Shown: in pieces, positions 29,498 to 38,592 of the stretch
How the letters are laid out: each line of letters starts with the position of its first letter
How positions within the stretch are numbered: position 1 is the stretch's first letter
DNA from: Planctomycetota bacterium
GTDB lineage: Bacteria > Planctomycetota > Phycisphaerae > WQYP01
Direction: 5' to 3'
Assembly (NCBI GenBank): GCA_021809365.1
Contig: JAKBAC010000002.1
Coordinates: 1 to 64,000 of the forward strand
Length of the DNA: 64,000 nt
The notes under the pieces: model-generated
The model's database searches: none
Seen by the model: the letters and a program-made list of their open reading frames with translations, nothing else
Told to the model about the DNA's origin: nothing
Made by a program: the position numbers and the translations under genes

Positions 29498-31573
29498 GTG
29501 AAGCGATCCATCACGATAGCATTTTGGGTATTAATGGGGCTGCTGGCCATCACAGCGGCTCTGGCGATTGCCGCCATGAAATATGGTACCGTGGTATTTT
29601 GGGCGGCGCTGTTTGCGGCGCTTGGACAGACCATATTGGCCGCACTGGCGTGGTGGGGACTGCGGTTGGCCCGTCAGCAGGCGGCGCTGGTGGATGAGGC
29701 GGAGGCGGAATCCAATGTGAAGTTTACTCCGCTGGCTCCGCTAGGCTCATTCCACATGAGTTATTCCGATGAAACCGGCACCTCCGCGGCGACGGCGGCT
29801 CCTGTTCCGGTGGAGCCGGAGGATATCACGACGCTTGACACGGGTTTTCAACGGATAATCGTGGGGCTTACATCGCTGGGATTTCTGGTGCTGGCTGGGA
29901 TCATCGGCTTGCTTGTCTACCGGGATTTTGCGGCAATTTCGCCCGGCCATCCGATTGTGGTTTCGCCGGTGGCGATTGATCCCGGAGCCGTGGTGGCGGC
30001 TGGTACGGCGTTATTGATTTATATTTTATTGATGCCATTTTCGCGCCCGCGACCGGAAACCGAGGGATTGGTGGATGCTTCCAACAGCATCGTGATACTT
30101 GGAATTCCCGGTGCCGTGGTGCTGCTGGCCGCGGTGATCGCGGCATGGGCGAAGGTGGCGTACGCCAGTCAGGCGGCGGCCATTTTTATCGCCGCCGTGC
30201 TGGTATTGCAGGCCTTTGAATTGGGCCTGAATTCCATACGCAGTCATGGCGGCATCGTGGAACTGGATCAGGCCGGCGTGGATCTGCAGCAATTGCCGCT
30301 GGTGCCCATGTTGTCCAGCGGCTGGATTGTGGGCTTCCGGGTACTGCTTGTGGAAAGTATCGGGATGTCACGCCAGGGCACCACGCCGCTGGCCATTTTT
30401 TCCAGACTGATTCCAAGGGTGGTAATTGCGGGGTTCGTATTTTTGATCTTGTTAAGCACGCTGCACGTCGTACCGACTGGAGAAGTAGGCATACGTGAAC
30501 ATCTGGGCGTTACGACCAAAGCCGATCTTGCCCATCCATTGAATCCGGGACTGCATATCCTGTGGCCTTGGCCGATTGACAAGCTGCAATATGAACCGAC
30601 GGACAAAGTAAATCTGGTGCTCGTCGGCTCGGAAGAGCGGGATAAAAACGTTCTTGGCAACAATGCTTTCTCATTTTGGAGCCAGCATGTTTCCATTCCG
30701 GATCAGGAGTTTTTAACCGGCGATGTCAATCCGGATGGCAGCCCGGCGTCACAATTGCTGGATGGCTTTGTGGCGGCGTGGTGGCGGGTAAAAAATCCGG
30801 GCGAATTTTTTGATCATATATCTACCAGCAAGATCATTGAAGTCGGCGGCCTGACAGGCGCGGGCTCCACATTGCATCTGCGACGGATGGATGCGGCGCT
30901 GGTGCACCAGGTTCTTTTGTACGCCATCACCCGGGTTTTCGCTCAAAATACCCTCAAGGGGATTATGGAATCGGAAGTTGGGCCGGTATCGCAAACCATC
31001 AAGCGGGATATGCAGAATGTCCTGAATCAGATGAAGTCGGGTATTGTGATATTGAGCGTGGAAATTAAGGACATCCACCCGCCCAAGGGGCAGACGCAAA
31101 ATACGGCGCAAGGCCGGATATTAGGCCCGGCGGAAGCATTTGAGAATGTTGTTGCTTCGCGGGAAATTCAGCAACAACTCGTTGATGCGGCCGATACGGA
31201 AGCGTATGCGGATAAGGCCCGGGCGCAGGGCTATGCCGAGGGGAAATTGCTGGCGGCGAATGGTTATGCTACCAAAGTGGTGAACATTGAAGAAGGACGC
31301 TCCAAAGCGTTGACGGTGCAATCCGAAGCATTCTCCAAGGCGGAACCCGCGGCCATGTCCTGGGCTTTTTATCAGGCTTTGAACACGATGTTTGGCAAGG
31401 TTAACAAAGTTATTCTCGGTCCGAATGTTACGCCGCCGGAAATATGGCAGATTGGGCATCGGGAGAGTAGCTCAATGATGGTGCCGCCGCCATCGGGGCC
31501 GCCGGGTGGTATTGGAACATCCAACGGGGCGGGGGGAGAAAATACGCCCGGAAGTGCCAGCGGGGCACCATAG
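29498..31573 (+). CDS. SPFH (HflK-like) protein with multi-pass membrane N-terminus
   Basis: A 691-residue protein. The first 325 residues contain about seven membrane segments (roughly 8-27, 32-54, 119-142, 163-181, 197-217, 222-241, 305-323), the last being the usual anchor before an SPFH/band 7 domain (VPTGEVGIREHLG onward, about 325-590). The later part has ALVHQVLLYAITRVFA, VEIKDIHPP and an Ala/Glu-rich helix, as in HflK. Ordinary HflK is about 400 residues with one anchor, so the membrane region is an addition. The C-terminus is Gly/Pro/Ser-rich. The start is a GTG with AAGGAA eight bases upstream. It is the first of three consecutive SPFH genes. Confidence 0.82.
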   Translation: MKRSITIAFWVLMGLLAITAALAIAAMKYGTVVFWAALFAALGQTILAALAWWGLRLARQQAALVDEAEAESNVKFTPLAPLGSFHMSYSDETGTSAATAAPVPVEPEDITTLDTGFQRIIVGLTSLGFLVLAGIIGLLVYRDFAAISPGHPIVVSPVAIDPGAVVAAGTALLIYILLMPFSRPRPETEGLVDASNSIVILGIPGAVVLLAAVIAAWAKVAYASQAAAIFIAAVLVLQAFELGLNSIRSHGGIVELDQAGVDLQQLPLVPMLSSGWIVGFRVLLVESIGMSRQGTTPLAIFSRLIPRVVIAGFVFLILLSTLHVVPTGEVGIREHLGVTTKADLAHPLNPGLHILWPWPIDKLQYEPTDKVNLVLVGSEERDKNVLGNNAFSFWSQHVSIPDQEFLTGDVNPDGSPASQLLDGFVAAWWRVKNPGEFFDHISTSKIIEVGGLTGAGSTLHLRRMDAALVHQVLLYAITRVFAQNTLKGIMESEVGPVSQTIKRDMQNVLNQMKSGIVILSVEIKDIHPPKGQTQNTAQGRILGPAEAFENVVASREIQQQLVDAADTEAYADKARAQGYAEGKLLAANGYATKVVNIEEGRSKALTVQSEAFSKAEPAAMSWAFYQALNTMFGKVNKVILGPNVTPPEIWQIGHRESSSMMVPPPSGPPGGIGTSNGAGGENTPGSASGAP

Positions 31574-31646
31574 CGGATCGGGTCAGTGAAGCATACACCT
31601 GGGTGAACAGGGAATGTGAATAACGGAAACTCCTAAAGGAAGTATC

Positions 31647-32594
31647 ATGCGTAAGTTGGCAATTGGAACTATCGTCGCGGTTGTACTGGTTGTGCTGTTT
31701 TGTGAACTGTGCACCGTCGTGGCCAAACCGTATCAGAAGATACTGCTGGATCGCTTCGGCAAAATTATTTCAAATCCGACACGGATTTGCTACAATTGGT
31801 TTTTATGCTATCCGACGGATCGTGTCATTCGGCTGGACATGCGGTTGCATCTGTATCAAAGCGATAACCGGGAAGTCAGTACCAGCGCCGGCGAGCCGAT
31901 CAGTATTCGCACGTTTGCGCTTTGGAAAATAATCAATCCGGTACTCTATGTAGACAGCTTGCCGGGGGGAACGCCCGCGGTACAGCGGTATTTGGATAAT
32001 AAAATTCAAAGTGCCGTTCTCAAGCGGATCGGACACTATACGCTCGATGAAATGTTCAACGTTGATGTCAAAAAGTTGAAAATGCAGCAGGCGGAAGAAG
32101 ACATTCAGAAAAAAGTAAATTTGGGCATGCAATCATTGGGAATTGGTGTGGTGAAGGTCGGCTTCGCCCGTATGACGTTTCCGCCGGACGTCGCGGCCCG
32201 GGTATATCAACGCATGACGGCGGAACGCAATAAAATCGCCAGTAAATACATTAATCAGGGCGAGAGGCAGGCACAAATCACCATCGCGCAAGGCCGCGAG
32301 GAAGCGACGGAAATTCGCAGTAAGGCCAGCAAGCAGGCGGCGATTATCCGTGGGCAGGCGGATGCCAGCGCGTACGCAATTTTGAATTCAGTACAGGAAA
32401 CGCCGCAGGCGCGGCAGTTTTATCGCTTTTGGAAATCACTGCAGTTGTTCCAGAATTCCATGGGCAACAGCACGTATTGGGTGCTTACGCCGGAGAATCC
32501 GGTTACGGAGCCATTATTTACGCAGTTAAAGCTGGTGGAAGGCTCCGGGGCAAAAAAAACGCCGATCAAGGCTGATCCGTCGGCGGTGAAGTGA
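31647..32594 (+). CDS. SPFH-domain protein, HflC-like
   Basis: A 315-residue SPFH/band 7 protein with one N-terminal membrane helix (about residues 5-25) and the domain beginning VVAKPYQKILLDRFGK. HflC features include RLDMRLHLYQSDNREV, the ARMTFPPDVAARVYQRMTAER segment and the Ala/Glu-rich coiled coil (QAQITIAQGREEATEIRSKA) that drives ring assembly. HflC and HflK together form a periplasmic cage around the FtsH protease in E. coli. AAAGGAAG lies just ahead of the ATG. No ftsH is in the window, so the partner here is not shown. Confidence 0.85.
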   Translation: MRKLAIGTIVAVVLVVLFCELCTVVAKPYQKILLDRFGKIISNPTRICYNWFLCYPTDRVIRLDMRLHLYQSDNREVSTSAGEPISIRTFALWKIINPVLYVDSLPGGTPAVQRYLDNKIQSAVLKRIGHYTLDEMFNVDVKKLKMQQAEEDIQKKVNLGMQSLGIGVVKVGFARMTFPPDVAARVYQRMTAERNKIASKYINQGERQAQITIAQGREEATEIRSKASKQAAIIRGQADASAYAILNSVQETPQARQFYRFWKSLQLFQNSMGNSTYWVLTPENPVTEPLFTQLKLVEGSGAKKTPIKADPSAVK

Positions 32595-32652
32595 CGCCGC
32601 GGTGCTGACGGTGGGCAATGTTGGAATCAAGCAGGTTCGCAGGAAAAATCCG

Positions 32653-33810
32653 ATGACTCAGGTTGATATTAATCAAGAATCTCATACGCATGACGATCAT
32701 CATGAACATCCTCATGATAATCAGTTGCCTGTTCTGCCTTCGGAAGCGCCTGCCAGCCGATGGCTGTCGCCGCAATTTGTTTTGCTCTATTTCGCCGGCG
32801 GTTTGATTCTGGTATGGATTCTCAGTGGATTTTATCAGGTGGGAGTCGGGGAAGTGGCGGTGGTGGAGCGGCTGGGGCAATATGAAATGCTGCCCGGCGG
32901 GAAACACGCCCTGCTGATGGAAGCGGGTCTCCATTATCACATTCCATGGCCCATTGATACCGTTCATATTGTGCCGCTGGAGCGCGAACATCTGCTGGAG
33001 GTTAATAATTTTAATTCCTCCCCGGCTGCGTACGCTGATCTGGAAAAGGCTTATTTGCGACAGGGTTACAGCAAGCGCGTTCTCGATGCGATCTTTAATC
33101 CGTACCTGATTACCGGTGATAAAAATATTCTTCACGCCCGCGTGGCGGTGCAATATCAGATATCCCACCCATTGCAATACATTCTTGCCGTATATCAACC
33201 GCCCGGTGGATTGCCCAATCAGGCGTGGAATAAAGTCATGAGCCTGCTGACGGATCGTGAGCTGATTCATAAACTTGCTTATGCCACAGTGGATGAGGCG
33301 CTGTACAGCGGCAAGACGGAAGTGGAACAGGAATTGTATGATCCGGTGAAACCTCAGGCGGGCCTGCAGCGCCTGGTCAGTAAGCTCAAACTGGGCGCGC
33401 AGGTGGCAAGAGTGGAATTGAAATACATCCACTGGCCCAGTGCGGTAAACGAGGCCTTTTCGGCTGTTCTCAATGCCCGGCAGCAGAAGAATCAGGATCA
33501 TCAGGATGCCAAGAAGCATTACAATCAATTGGTGATCCTGGCCAATGCTCAAGCCCAGACCATATTGAATCAGGCCCAGGCGAAGGCCGCCAGTACCATT
33601 GATGAAGCGCAGGGTGAAGCCAATGCGTTCAGTCAGATTTTTGCGCAATATCAGCGGAATCCGCGTGTTATTACCCTTAAGCTCTTAAACGATACTTTAA
33701 GCAACGTGATGAACAATGTGGGGCGGGTATTCTTTGTGCAGCCACATCAACAGATTATTCTGTCTATGCCACCGCCGCCCAGAAAGGTGAATGCTCCGTC
33801 CGCGCAATAA
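32653..33810 (+). CDS. SPFH-domain protein, HflK-like, with His-rich N-terminus
   Basis: A 385-residue third SPFH protein. Residues 10-22 are a His/Asp/Glu tract (ESHTHDDHHEHPHD) on the likely cytoplasmic side, followed by one membrane helix (about 42-60) and the SPFH domain (GVGEVAVVERLGQYEM). HFPWPI-like wording (HYHIPWPIDTVHIV) marks the HflK type, and an Ala/Gln-rich coiled coil (QAQTILNQAQAKAASTI) is present. The ATG at 32653 has AGGA eight bases upstream; an in-frame start at 32602 is less likely. The His tract parallels the one on the P-type ATPase four genes upstream. Confidence 0.82.
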   Translation: MTQVDINQESHTHDDHHEHPHDNQLPVLPSEAPASRWLSPQFVLLYFAGGLILVWILSGFYQVGVGEVAVVERLGQYEMLPGGKHALLMEAGLHYHIPWPIDTVHIVPLEREHLLEVNNFNSSPAAYADLEKAYLRQGYSKRVLDAIFNPYLITGDKNILHARVAVQYQISHPLQYILAVYQPPGGLPNQAWNKVMSLLTDRELIHKLAYATVDEALYSGKTEVEQELYDPVKPQAGLQRLVSKLKLGAQVARVELKYIHWPSAVNEAFSAVLNARQQKNQDHQDAKKHYNQLVILANAQAQTILNQAQAKAASTIDEAQGEANAFSQIFAQYQRNPRVITLKLLNDTLSNVMNNVGRVFFVQPHQQIILSMPPPPRKVNAPSAQ

Positions 33811-33824
33811 GTATCGTGATAAGA

Positions 33825-34083
33825 GGTGTGGCAATTTTTCTGTATTGGGGTAGCATTTGAGCCTTCCGCGAGCGGTGTCGGCACATGCGGCGGTTGCCGC
33901 CGAGCGGGTGAATTTTGAGCAGGAGATCAGGAGAGCAAATGGGGATGGAATTGGAGAGTTGCTGACGGTAGCCGGACAACGCCACTTGCGGTCGCCTGTA
34001 CGCTTGCGCAAGGTACTTTTGACCGTCGGCTAAAAGGAGATGCGGCGGTGCCGGTACCACGGTACGAATTTATGGCCACGCCC
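33825..34083. repeat. Possible degenerate inverted-repeat element
   Basis: The left end (33825-33839, GGTGTGGCAATTTTT) and right end (34067-34083, complement GGGCGTGGCCATAAATT) are imperfect mirror images and resemble the arms at 10389 and the outer end near 26733. The element would fill most of the 316-base gap between the third SPFH gene and the ABC ATPase gene. The similarity is short, so confidence is low. No gene is visible in 33811-34126. Confidence 0.25.
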
Positions 34084-34126
34084 ACGGTGAGTTTTGTCCT
34101 GTGTGCGGTTGAAACTGGAGTTATGG

Positions 34127-34999
34127 ATGGTTGTGGACAATCAAGCGATTCAAACACGGCAACTCTCGAAAGTTTATCCCGGCTTTTTCAAAAGTCAGCA
34201 GGTGCCGGCGTTAACGGAGTTGAATCTGCGTGTGAATCAGGGGCAGATTTTCGGCCTTTTAGGCCCCAATGGAAGTGGAAAGACCACTACCATCAAACTT
34301 CTGCTGGGTCTGATCAACCCGACATCGGGTGATGCGCTGGTGATGGGCCAGCCCGCCGGAGATCAGGAAACGCGCCGCCGCATCGGTTATCTCCCGGAAG
34401 AAAGCTATCTCTATCGGTTCCTCAATGCCCGTCAAACGCTGGATTTTTACGCGCGGTTGTTCAACATGAATCGTGCGCAGCGGCGGCGGGCGGTGGATTA
34501 TTACCTGGACTTTGTGGGGCTGGATCCCAGCGTGCGGGGCCGACGGATCGGCACATATTCCAAGGGGCAGACGCGTCGCGTGGCCTTGGCGCAGGCCTTG
34601 CTGAATAATCCCGATCTGATCATCATGGATGAGCCGACATCTGGACTGGATCCGGTGGGGATGCTGGAAATAAAAAATATGATTCTGCGGCTGCGGGATG
34701 CGGGAAAGACAGTTCTGCTGTCCAGCCATCAATTGGCGGATGTGGAGGATGTGTGTGATCGGCTGGTCATCTTATATCGTGGTCGCATTGAGTTGGAAGG
34801 CGCGTTAAGCGACTTGCTGGAAAAGAAGGATGTATTCCAATTGTCAGCGCGGAATGTGTCCGACGCGCTTCAGGCGAAGCTGGCGGAAATGGCGGCACAG
34901 GAAGGGGCGACGGAAATCCATACCGGGCGGGCGCGCGTTCGGTTGGAGGATTTGTTCAAAGAACTTGTGGCTCGCAAGCGCAGCGGAGAGATGCGGTAA
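34127..34999 (+). CDS. ABC transporter ATP-binding protein of the SPFH-linked module
   Basis: A 290-residue ABC ATPase. Walker A (GLLGPNGSGKTTT), Q-loop (GYLPEESYLYRFL), signature (YSKGQTRRVALAQAL), Walker B (LIIMDEPTSGLDP) and switch His (LLSSHQLADVED) are all intact. The C-terminal 80 residues form a small extra domain. The ATG at 34127 follows GGAG at seven bases. The stop codon is immediately followed by the next gene's TTG start, so it pairs with the large ABC-2 permease. It probably drives export or membrane remodelling; the substrate is unknown. Confidence 0.9.
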   Translation: MVVDNQAIQTRQLSKVYPGFFKSQQVPALTELNLRVNQGQIFGLLGPNGSGKTTTIKLLLGLINPTSGDALVMGQPAGDQETRRRIGYLPEESYLYRFLNARQTLDFYARLFNMNRAQRRRAVDYYLDFVGLDPSVRGRRIGTYSKGQTRRVALAQALLNNPDLIIMDEPTSGLDPVGMLEIKNMILRLRDAGKTVLLSSHQLADVEDVCDRLVILYRGRIELEGALSDLLEKKDVFQLSARNVSDALQAKLAEMAAQEGATEIHTGRARVRLEDLFKELVARKRSGEMR

Positions 35000-37123
35000 T
35001 TGGCGTTTATGCCCTCCCTTGGTAGTTCGCTATCTGGAATAAACAGGTACATGTATCAAATATTGCAACACGTTTCCGACAGACTGGTCCATGCGGGTAT
35101 AGCCCTGGGGACCTACTATCACCCGCCCGCGCAACATCACTACGTCACCATTTTCGCCGATGTGGTCATCGCGCTGCTGATTCTGGCATTTGTGCTGACG
35201 GCATTTCGTGATATTGCTCGGCTGCGCCACGGCATATCCCGCGCCTGGGCCATTGGCCGCACCACATTGTTGGAGGCTTGGGCGGGTCGTATGTGGGCTG
35301 TTCCGCTGGTATGGTTTGGCGTGTGCGTGCTGCTGGGCGTGTTGATCGTTCGTGGCTATGAGCCGGCGGGCGTGGTGCGGGTTTACCTGACCATTTTTTT
35401 GCGGGCTCAAGTACTGATGCTGCTGGTGTACTTTGGAATTCTGGCATGTGTGACATTACCGCGCGAGCGAGAGCGACATACTCTGATCACCACCGGCAGC
35501 AAGCCTGTGTCCCGCCTGGAATTGCTGCTGGGGAAGGTCATGGGCCTTGTGGCGGCGGCCATGATCATGCTGGCGGTGATGATGGTGCTAACCTGGGGTT
35601 ATATGAAATTGGTGAATTTCAAAATTCGCCATGATGCCCAGGTGCTATATGCCCTGCAAAAACATGATTATGACAAGGTGTTGCGTCGGATGCCGCCGGA
35701 TTCCGGCGTGCATTATCTTGCGGAGCATGGCGTGCTTGAGGCGCAAAATTATATTTCCGGTGCGTTGAGTATCGCCGGCCTGATTGATTACAGTCATAAT
35801 CCACCCACCCGGGCGCTTAAAGGTGGTAGCTCGGAGACGCTTTATTTTGAATTTCCATCATTGCCGGCCGCGGCAAATTACCGGCCCATGTTCGACTTTA
35901 ACTTTCTGGTAGGGAATGTATTGCCATCCAATCCGCCCCAACCGGTCAAAATTCAAGTCACGATGGTGCAGCGCAGCAATCCGATGAATACTCTGGAAAA
36001 AACGCTGACGCTTAACGCCCGGGGCCAGGCGATCTGGATGCCCAAGAATCCACTGGCATTTTTCAGCTACGTCAATGCGCAGACCGGTGAACATTTTGAT
36101 CCTGGTCCGGTGGTGATCAAAGTTACATGTCCGAACTTTGGCGTATATCTCGGAATTGGAAATGGCACACACCCGCCGAGCCGTACCAGTTGCCTGGCCA
36201 TCGATCTGGATCGAAGTCGGACACCGGGCCATTCCGGAATTATTGCGCCGCGCGCAAATCCAGTGATCACCGGCTTTAAGGATAATGGCAAGCAGGAGAT
36301 CGTAGGCCCCAGTATCCGTCATCCGCAGATTAAGCCCGAAGTCGCGTCTTGGGATTTTAAACATCTTCATGGGCGTTCAATCCCGATCGGGCCGCATGGC
36401 AATTTTACCGTTCACATGGTAATCAGTGTGGATAAGCAATCCAATGAAGCCCTTGCGCCCAGAGCCTGGATTGTGGCCTACAACATCAACCGCCCCCGGC
36501 AGCGCGTGGAGCAATCCATTGTTGTTAACGAGAAGCGTATCACCGCAATTAAACTCCCGGCGAGTCTTCTGGGATCGGGTGATCTGATCATCAACCTGCG
36601 CAGCGAAGTTCCGGGCCAGTGGTTCAAGGTGAAAGCCGATTCCATGCTGATCATGCAACCGCCATCGACGTTTATCGCGAATCTTTTCAAGAGCGAGCTG
36701 GTAATCCTCTGCGAGGTGGCGCTGATCATCACCATCGGCGTGGCGGCCAGCACCGTGTTGGGCTGGCCGGTGGCGATGTTAACCGCTATGGTGGCATATA
36801 TTCTTGGCAACTTATTTCAATTCGTACATGGGCTGTTTTATGCGGGTGGATTCGAGCTGCTCAATATTGTCGAACAGAATCACCTGAAACACGCCTGGTA
36901 TTACCACGTTGGCTCATTTATATCCAATGTCATGGTGCGCATGCTCTGGCTGATTGTGCATCTGCTCCCGGATTTTACCCGGTATGATCCACTGTACTTT
37001 ATTGTTCGCTCCAAGGATATGCCGCTTGAAGTGGTGCTGCTGGATATGGTATGGACGCTGGCGTGTATTTTGCCGACGTTGGCTATCGGCTATATGCTGC
37101 TGCGCAAACAGGAGTTGGCGTGA
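35000..37123 (+). CDS. Large ABC-2 permease with extracytoplasmic domain
   Basis: A 707-residue membrane protein. Four helices near the N-terminus (about 50-68, 99-118, 126-150, 178-203) include the ABC-2 element LPRERERHTLITTGSKPVSR. A soluble region of about 350 residues follows (about 205-560), predicted outside the cytoplasm and beta-rich by its composition. Four further helices lie at the C-terminus (from ELVILCEVALIITIGVAAS to LDMVWTLACILPTLAIGYML). The start is uncertain: TTG at 35000 directly after the ATPase stop, or ATG at 35009. The size of the outer domain is unusual for an ABC-2 permease and suggests it contacts an envelope substrate or partner. The 3' end overlaps the next gene. 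Confidence 0.82.
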   Translation: MAFMPSLGSSLSGINRYMYQILQHVSDRLVHAGIALGTYYHPPAQHHYVTIFADVVIALLILAFVLTAFRDIARLRHGISRAWAIGRTTLLEAWAGRMWAVPLVWFGVCVLLGVLIVRGYEPAGVVRVYLTIFLRAQVLMLLVYFGILACVTLPRERERHTLITTGSKPVSRLELLLGKVMGLVAAAMIMLAVMMVLTWGYMKLVNFKIRHDAQVLYALQKHDYDKVLRRMPPDSGVHYLAEHGVLEAQNYISGALSIAGLIDYSHNPPTRALKGGSSETLYFEFPSLPAAANYRPMFDFNFLVGNVLPSNPPQPVKIQVTMVQRSNPMNTLEKTLTLNARGQAIWMPKNPLAFFSYVNAQTGEHFDPGPVVIKVTCPNFGVYLGIGNGTHPPSRTSCLAIDLDRSRTPGHSGIIAPRANPVITGFKDNGKQEIVGPSIRHPQIKPEVASWDFKHLHGRSIPIGPHGNFTVHMVISVDKQSNEALAPRAWIVAYNINRPRQRVEQSIVVNEKRITAIKLPASLLGSGDLIINLRSEVPGQWFKVKADSMLIMQPPSTFIANLFKSELVILCEVALIITIGVAASTVLGWPVAMLTAMVAYILGNLFQFVHGLFYAGGFELLNIVEQNHLKHAWYYHVGSFISNVMVRMLWLIVHLLPDFTRYDPLYFIVRSKDMPLEVVLLDMVWTLACILPTLAIGYMLLRKQELA

Positions 37124-38583
37124 TGTCCGCAAAACCTCCCTTACGTCCAATTGCATCGGCTTCTCCGGCTCAGACTCCCGGCAAATTGCCTCGGCGCATT
37201 AACAGTCAGGCGCGACGCGATCAGGTCATTTGTATTGCCATTGCCGTGGTGCTCCTGGCCGGGATATGTCTGATTCAGGCCCCACTGCGCTCGCAGCGGG
37301 CCAGGCTGGTCACGAACCATAATAAGAGCGTCGGCGATCTGATCATGACATTTCCCCGCCTGACGCTGGGCGGCTTTCGCGGTGTTTTGGCGATGGTGTT
37401 GTGGGAAAACGCCGAGAAGGACAAAAATAAACATCAATGGGTTCCGCTGGAAACCGATTACAACGCCATTGCGGCCCTGGAGCCGTACTTCGGTTCAGCG
37501 TATATCTTTAATGCGTGGAATCAGTCCTACAATCTCTCCGCGCAATTTCATGACATGAACACCAAATACAAGTGGGTCCTCGATGGATTGATCTATCTCT
37601 ATAAGGGAGAAAAATACGTTCCAAACAACGCCAACATGATCATGAATGAAGCGAATGATTTTTATCTCAAGCTCGGTACAAGCTTCGAACGCCGCTATTA
37701 CACGGCCCGGTGGCGTTATGATCTGGCACATTTGTATCGTTATCAGCCGGGCAAGGTCAACGCCCAGCTAAGCACTCTGGCGGAAGTTTACTACATTGTG
37801 CATCGGCCGGAATTTCATATCAAACTGCTGCCGCCGCGATCAGGAAAGGGGCCGGTGGGCCATGGCGTATCCGTCAACGGGGTACATTATCGCTATGGAT
37901 TAAGTGTGTTTTATTTCGCGTATCAGGAATATCAGCGTGCTCTGCATACCGTGCCCGGCCCCACGGACATGGGACAACAGGTGCTTGATTCCTGGCCGTC
38001 GATGACCTTGCGGTGCTGGTGCCGCGATGATCTTTTTTACGCCCAGCGTTTGACCAGTCGCCTGTTCAATGAGCCGGAAAAGCAAATGCTCCGGCGATTT
38101 CCCGCACGCGTTGAGAATATTCAGGATTGCTATCGGAACGTCAAGGTCAATGCGCCGCGCGCCATTCGAGAATTCAAGGAGTATCTGACCAAATATCCCT
38201 ACCAGACAACACTGCATCGCCCCCACATTGTGGAAGTGCGGTATTACGAAGCACTGGAAAAAGCGGAGCACGAGCTGTTCAGGGGGTTGGTGCGGTGGCA
38301 GAACAATGACCGACAGTTTCGCCTGGGGGATGCGGCGGACCGGGACCTGGCATCCGCCGTGGTGCTGTATCGTCAGGCGATTGCGGAATATGAGCATTAT
38401 CTCAATGTCGCGTACCCCGCACAGGCCAACGGCATGCCCAATCCTCATCGTGCCGATCAGATCAGATTTTTGAATGCCTTGCGGGCGCGCATCAACGGCA
38501 TCCAGAGCTTTCGCCTGACCGCCGCGCATAGCCGGCCGAATATGAGTTTCCTTACCCCGGCAACGCTTTCGTTCAGTGACTGA
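37123..38583 (+). CDS. Membrane-anchored protein of unknown function, coupled to the ABC permease
   Basis: A 486-residue protein I do not recognise. After a basic N-terminus, one membrane helix (VICIAIAVVLLAGICLI, about residues 30-50) is followed by a large domain rich in aromatic residues and helices (YFGSAYIFNAWNQSYNLSA; FYLKLGTSFERRYYTARWRY), with a pattern suggestive of TPR-like helical repeats but no clear consensus. The ATG at 37123 overlaps the permease stop (TGATG) and has GGAG eight bases upstream, so it is translationally coupled and probably a component of the same transport module. A secretion-linked assembly role is inference. Confidence 0.7.
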   Translation: MSAKPPLRPIASASPAQTPGKLPRRINSQARRDQVICIAIAVVLLAGICLIQAPLRSQRARLVTNHNKSVGDLIMTFPRLTLGGFRGVLAMVLWENAEKDKNKHQWVPLETDYNAIAALEPYFGSAYIFNAWNQSYNLSAQFHDMNTKYKWVLDGLIYLYKGEKYVPNNANMIMNEANDFYLKLGTSFERRYYTARWRYDLAHLYRYQPGKVNAQLSTLAEVYYIVHRPEFHIKLLPPRSGKGPVGHGVSVNGVHYRYGLSVFYFAYQEYQRALHTVPGPTDMGQQVLDSWPSMTLRCWCRDDLFYAQRLTSRLFNEPEKQMLRRFPARVENIQDCYRNVKVNAPRAIREFKEYLTKYPYQTTLHRPHIVEVRYYEALEKAEHELFRGLVRWQNNDRQFRLGDAADRDLASAVVLYRQAIAEYEHYLNVAYPAQANGMPNPHRADQIRFLNALRARINGIQSFRLTAAHSRPNMSFLTPATLSFSD

Positions 38584-38592
38584 GGGTCTGGA

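Noticed and set aside
32566..33648. Long minus-strand frame opposite the third SPFH gene
   Set aside because: Antisense to a conserved SPFH domain, with composition typical of a mirror frame.
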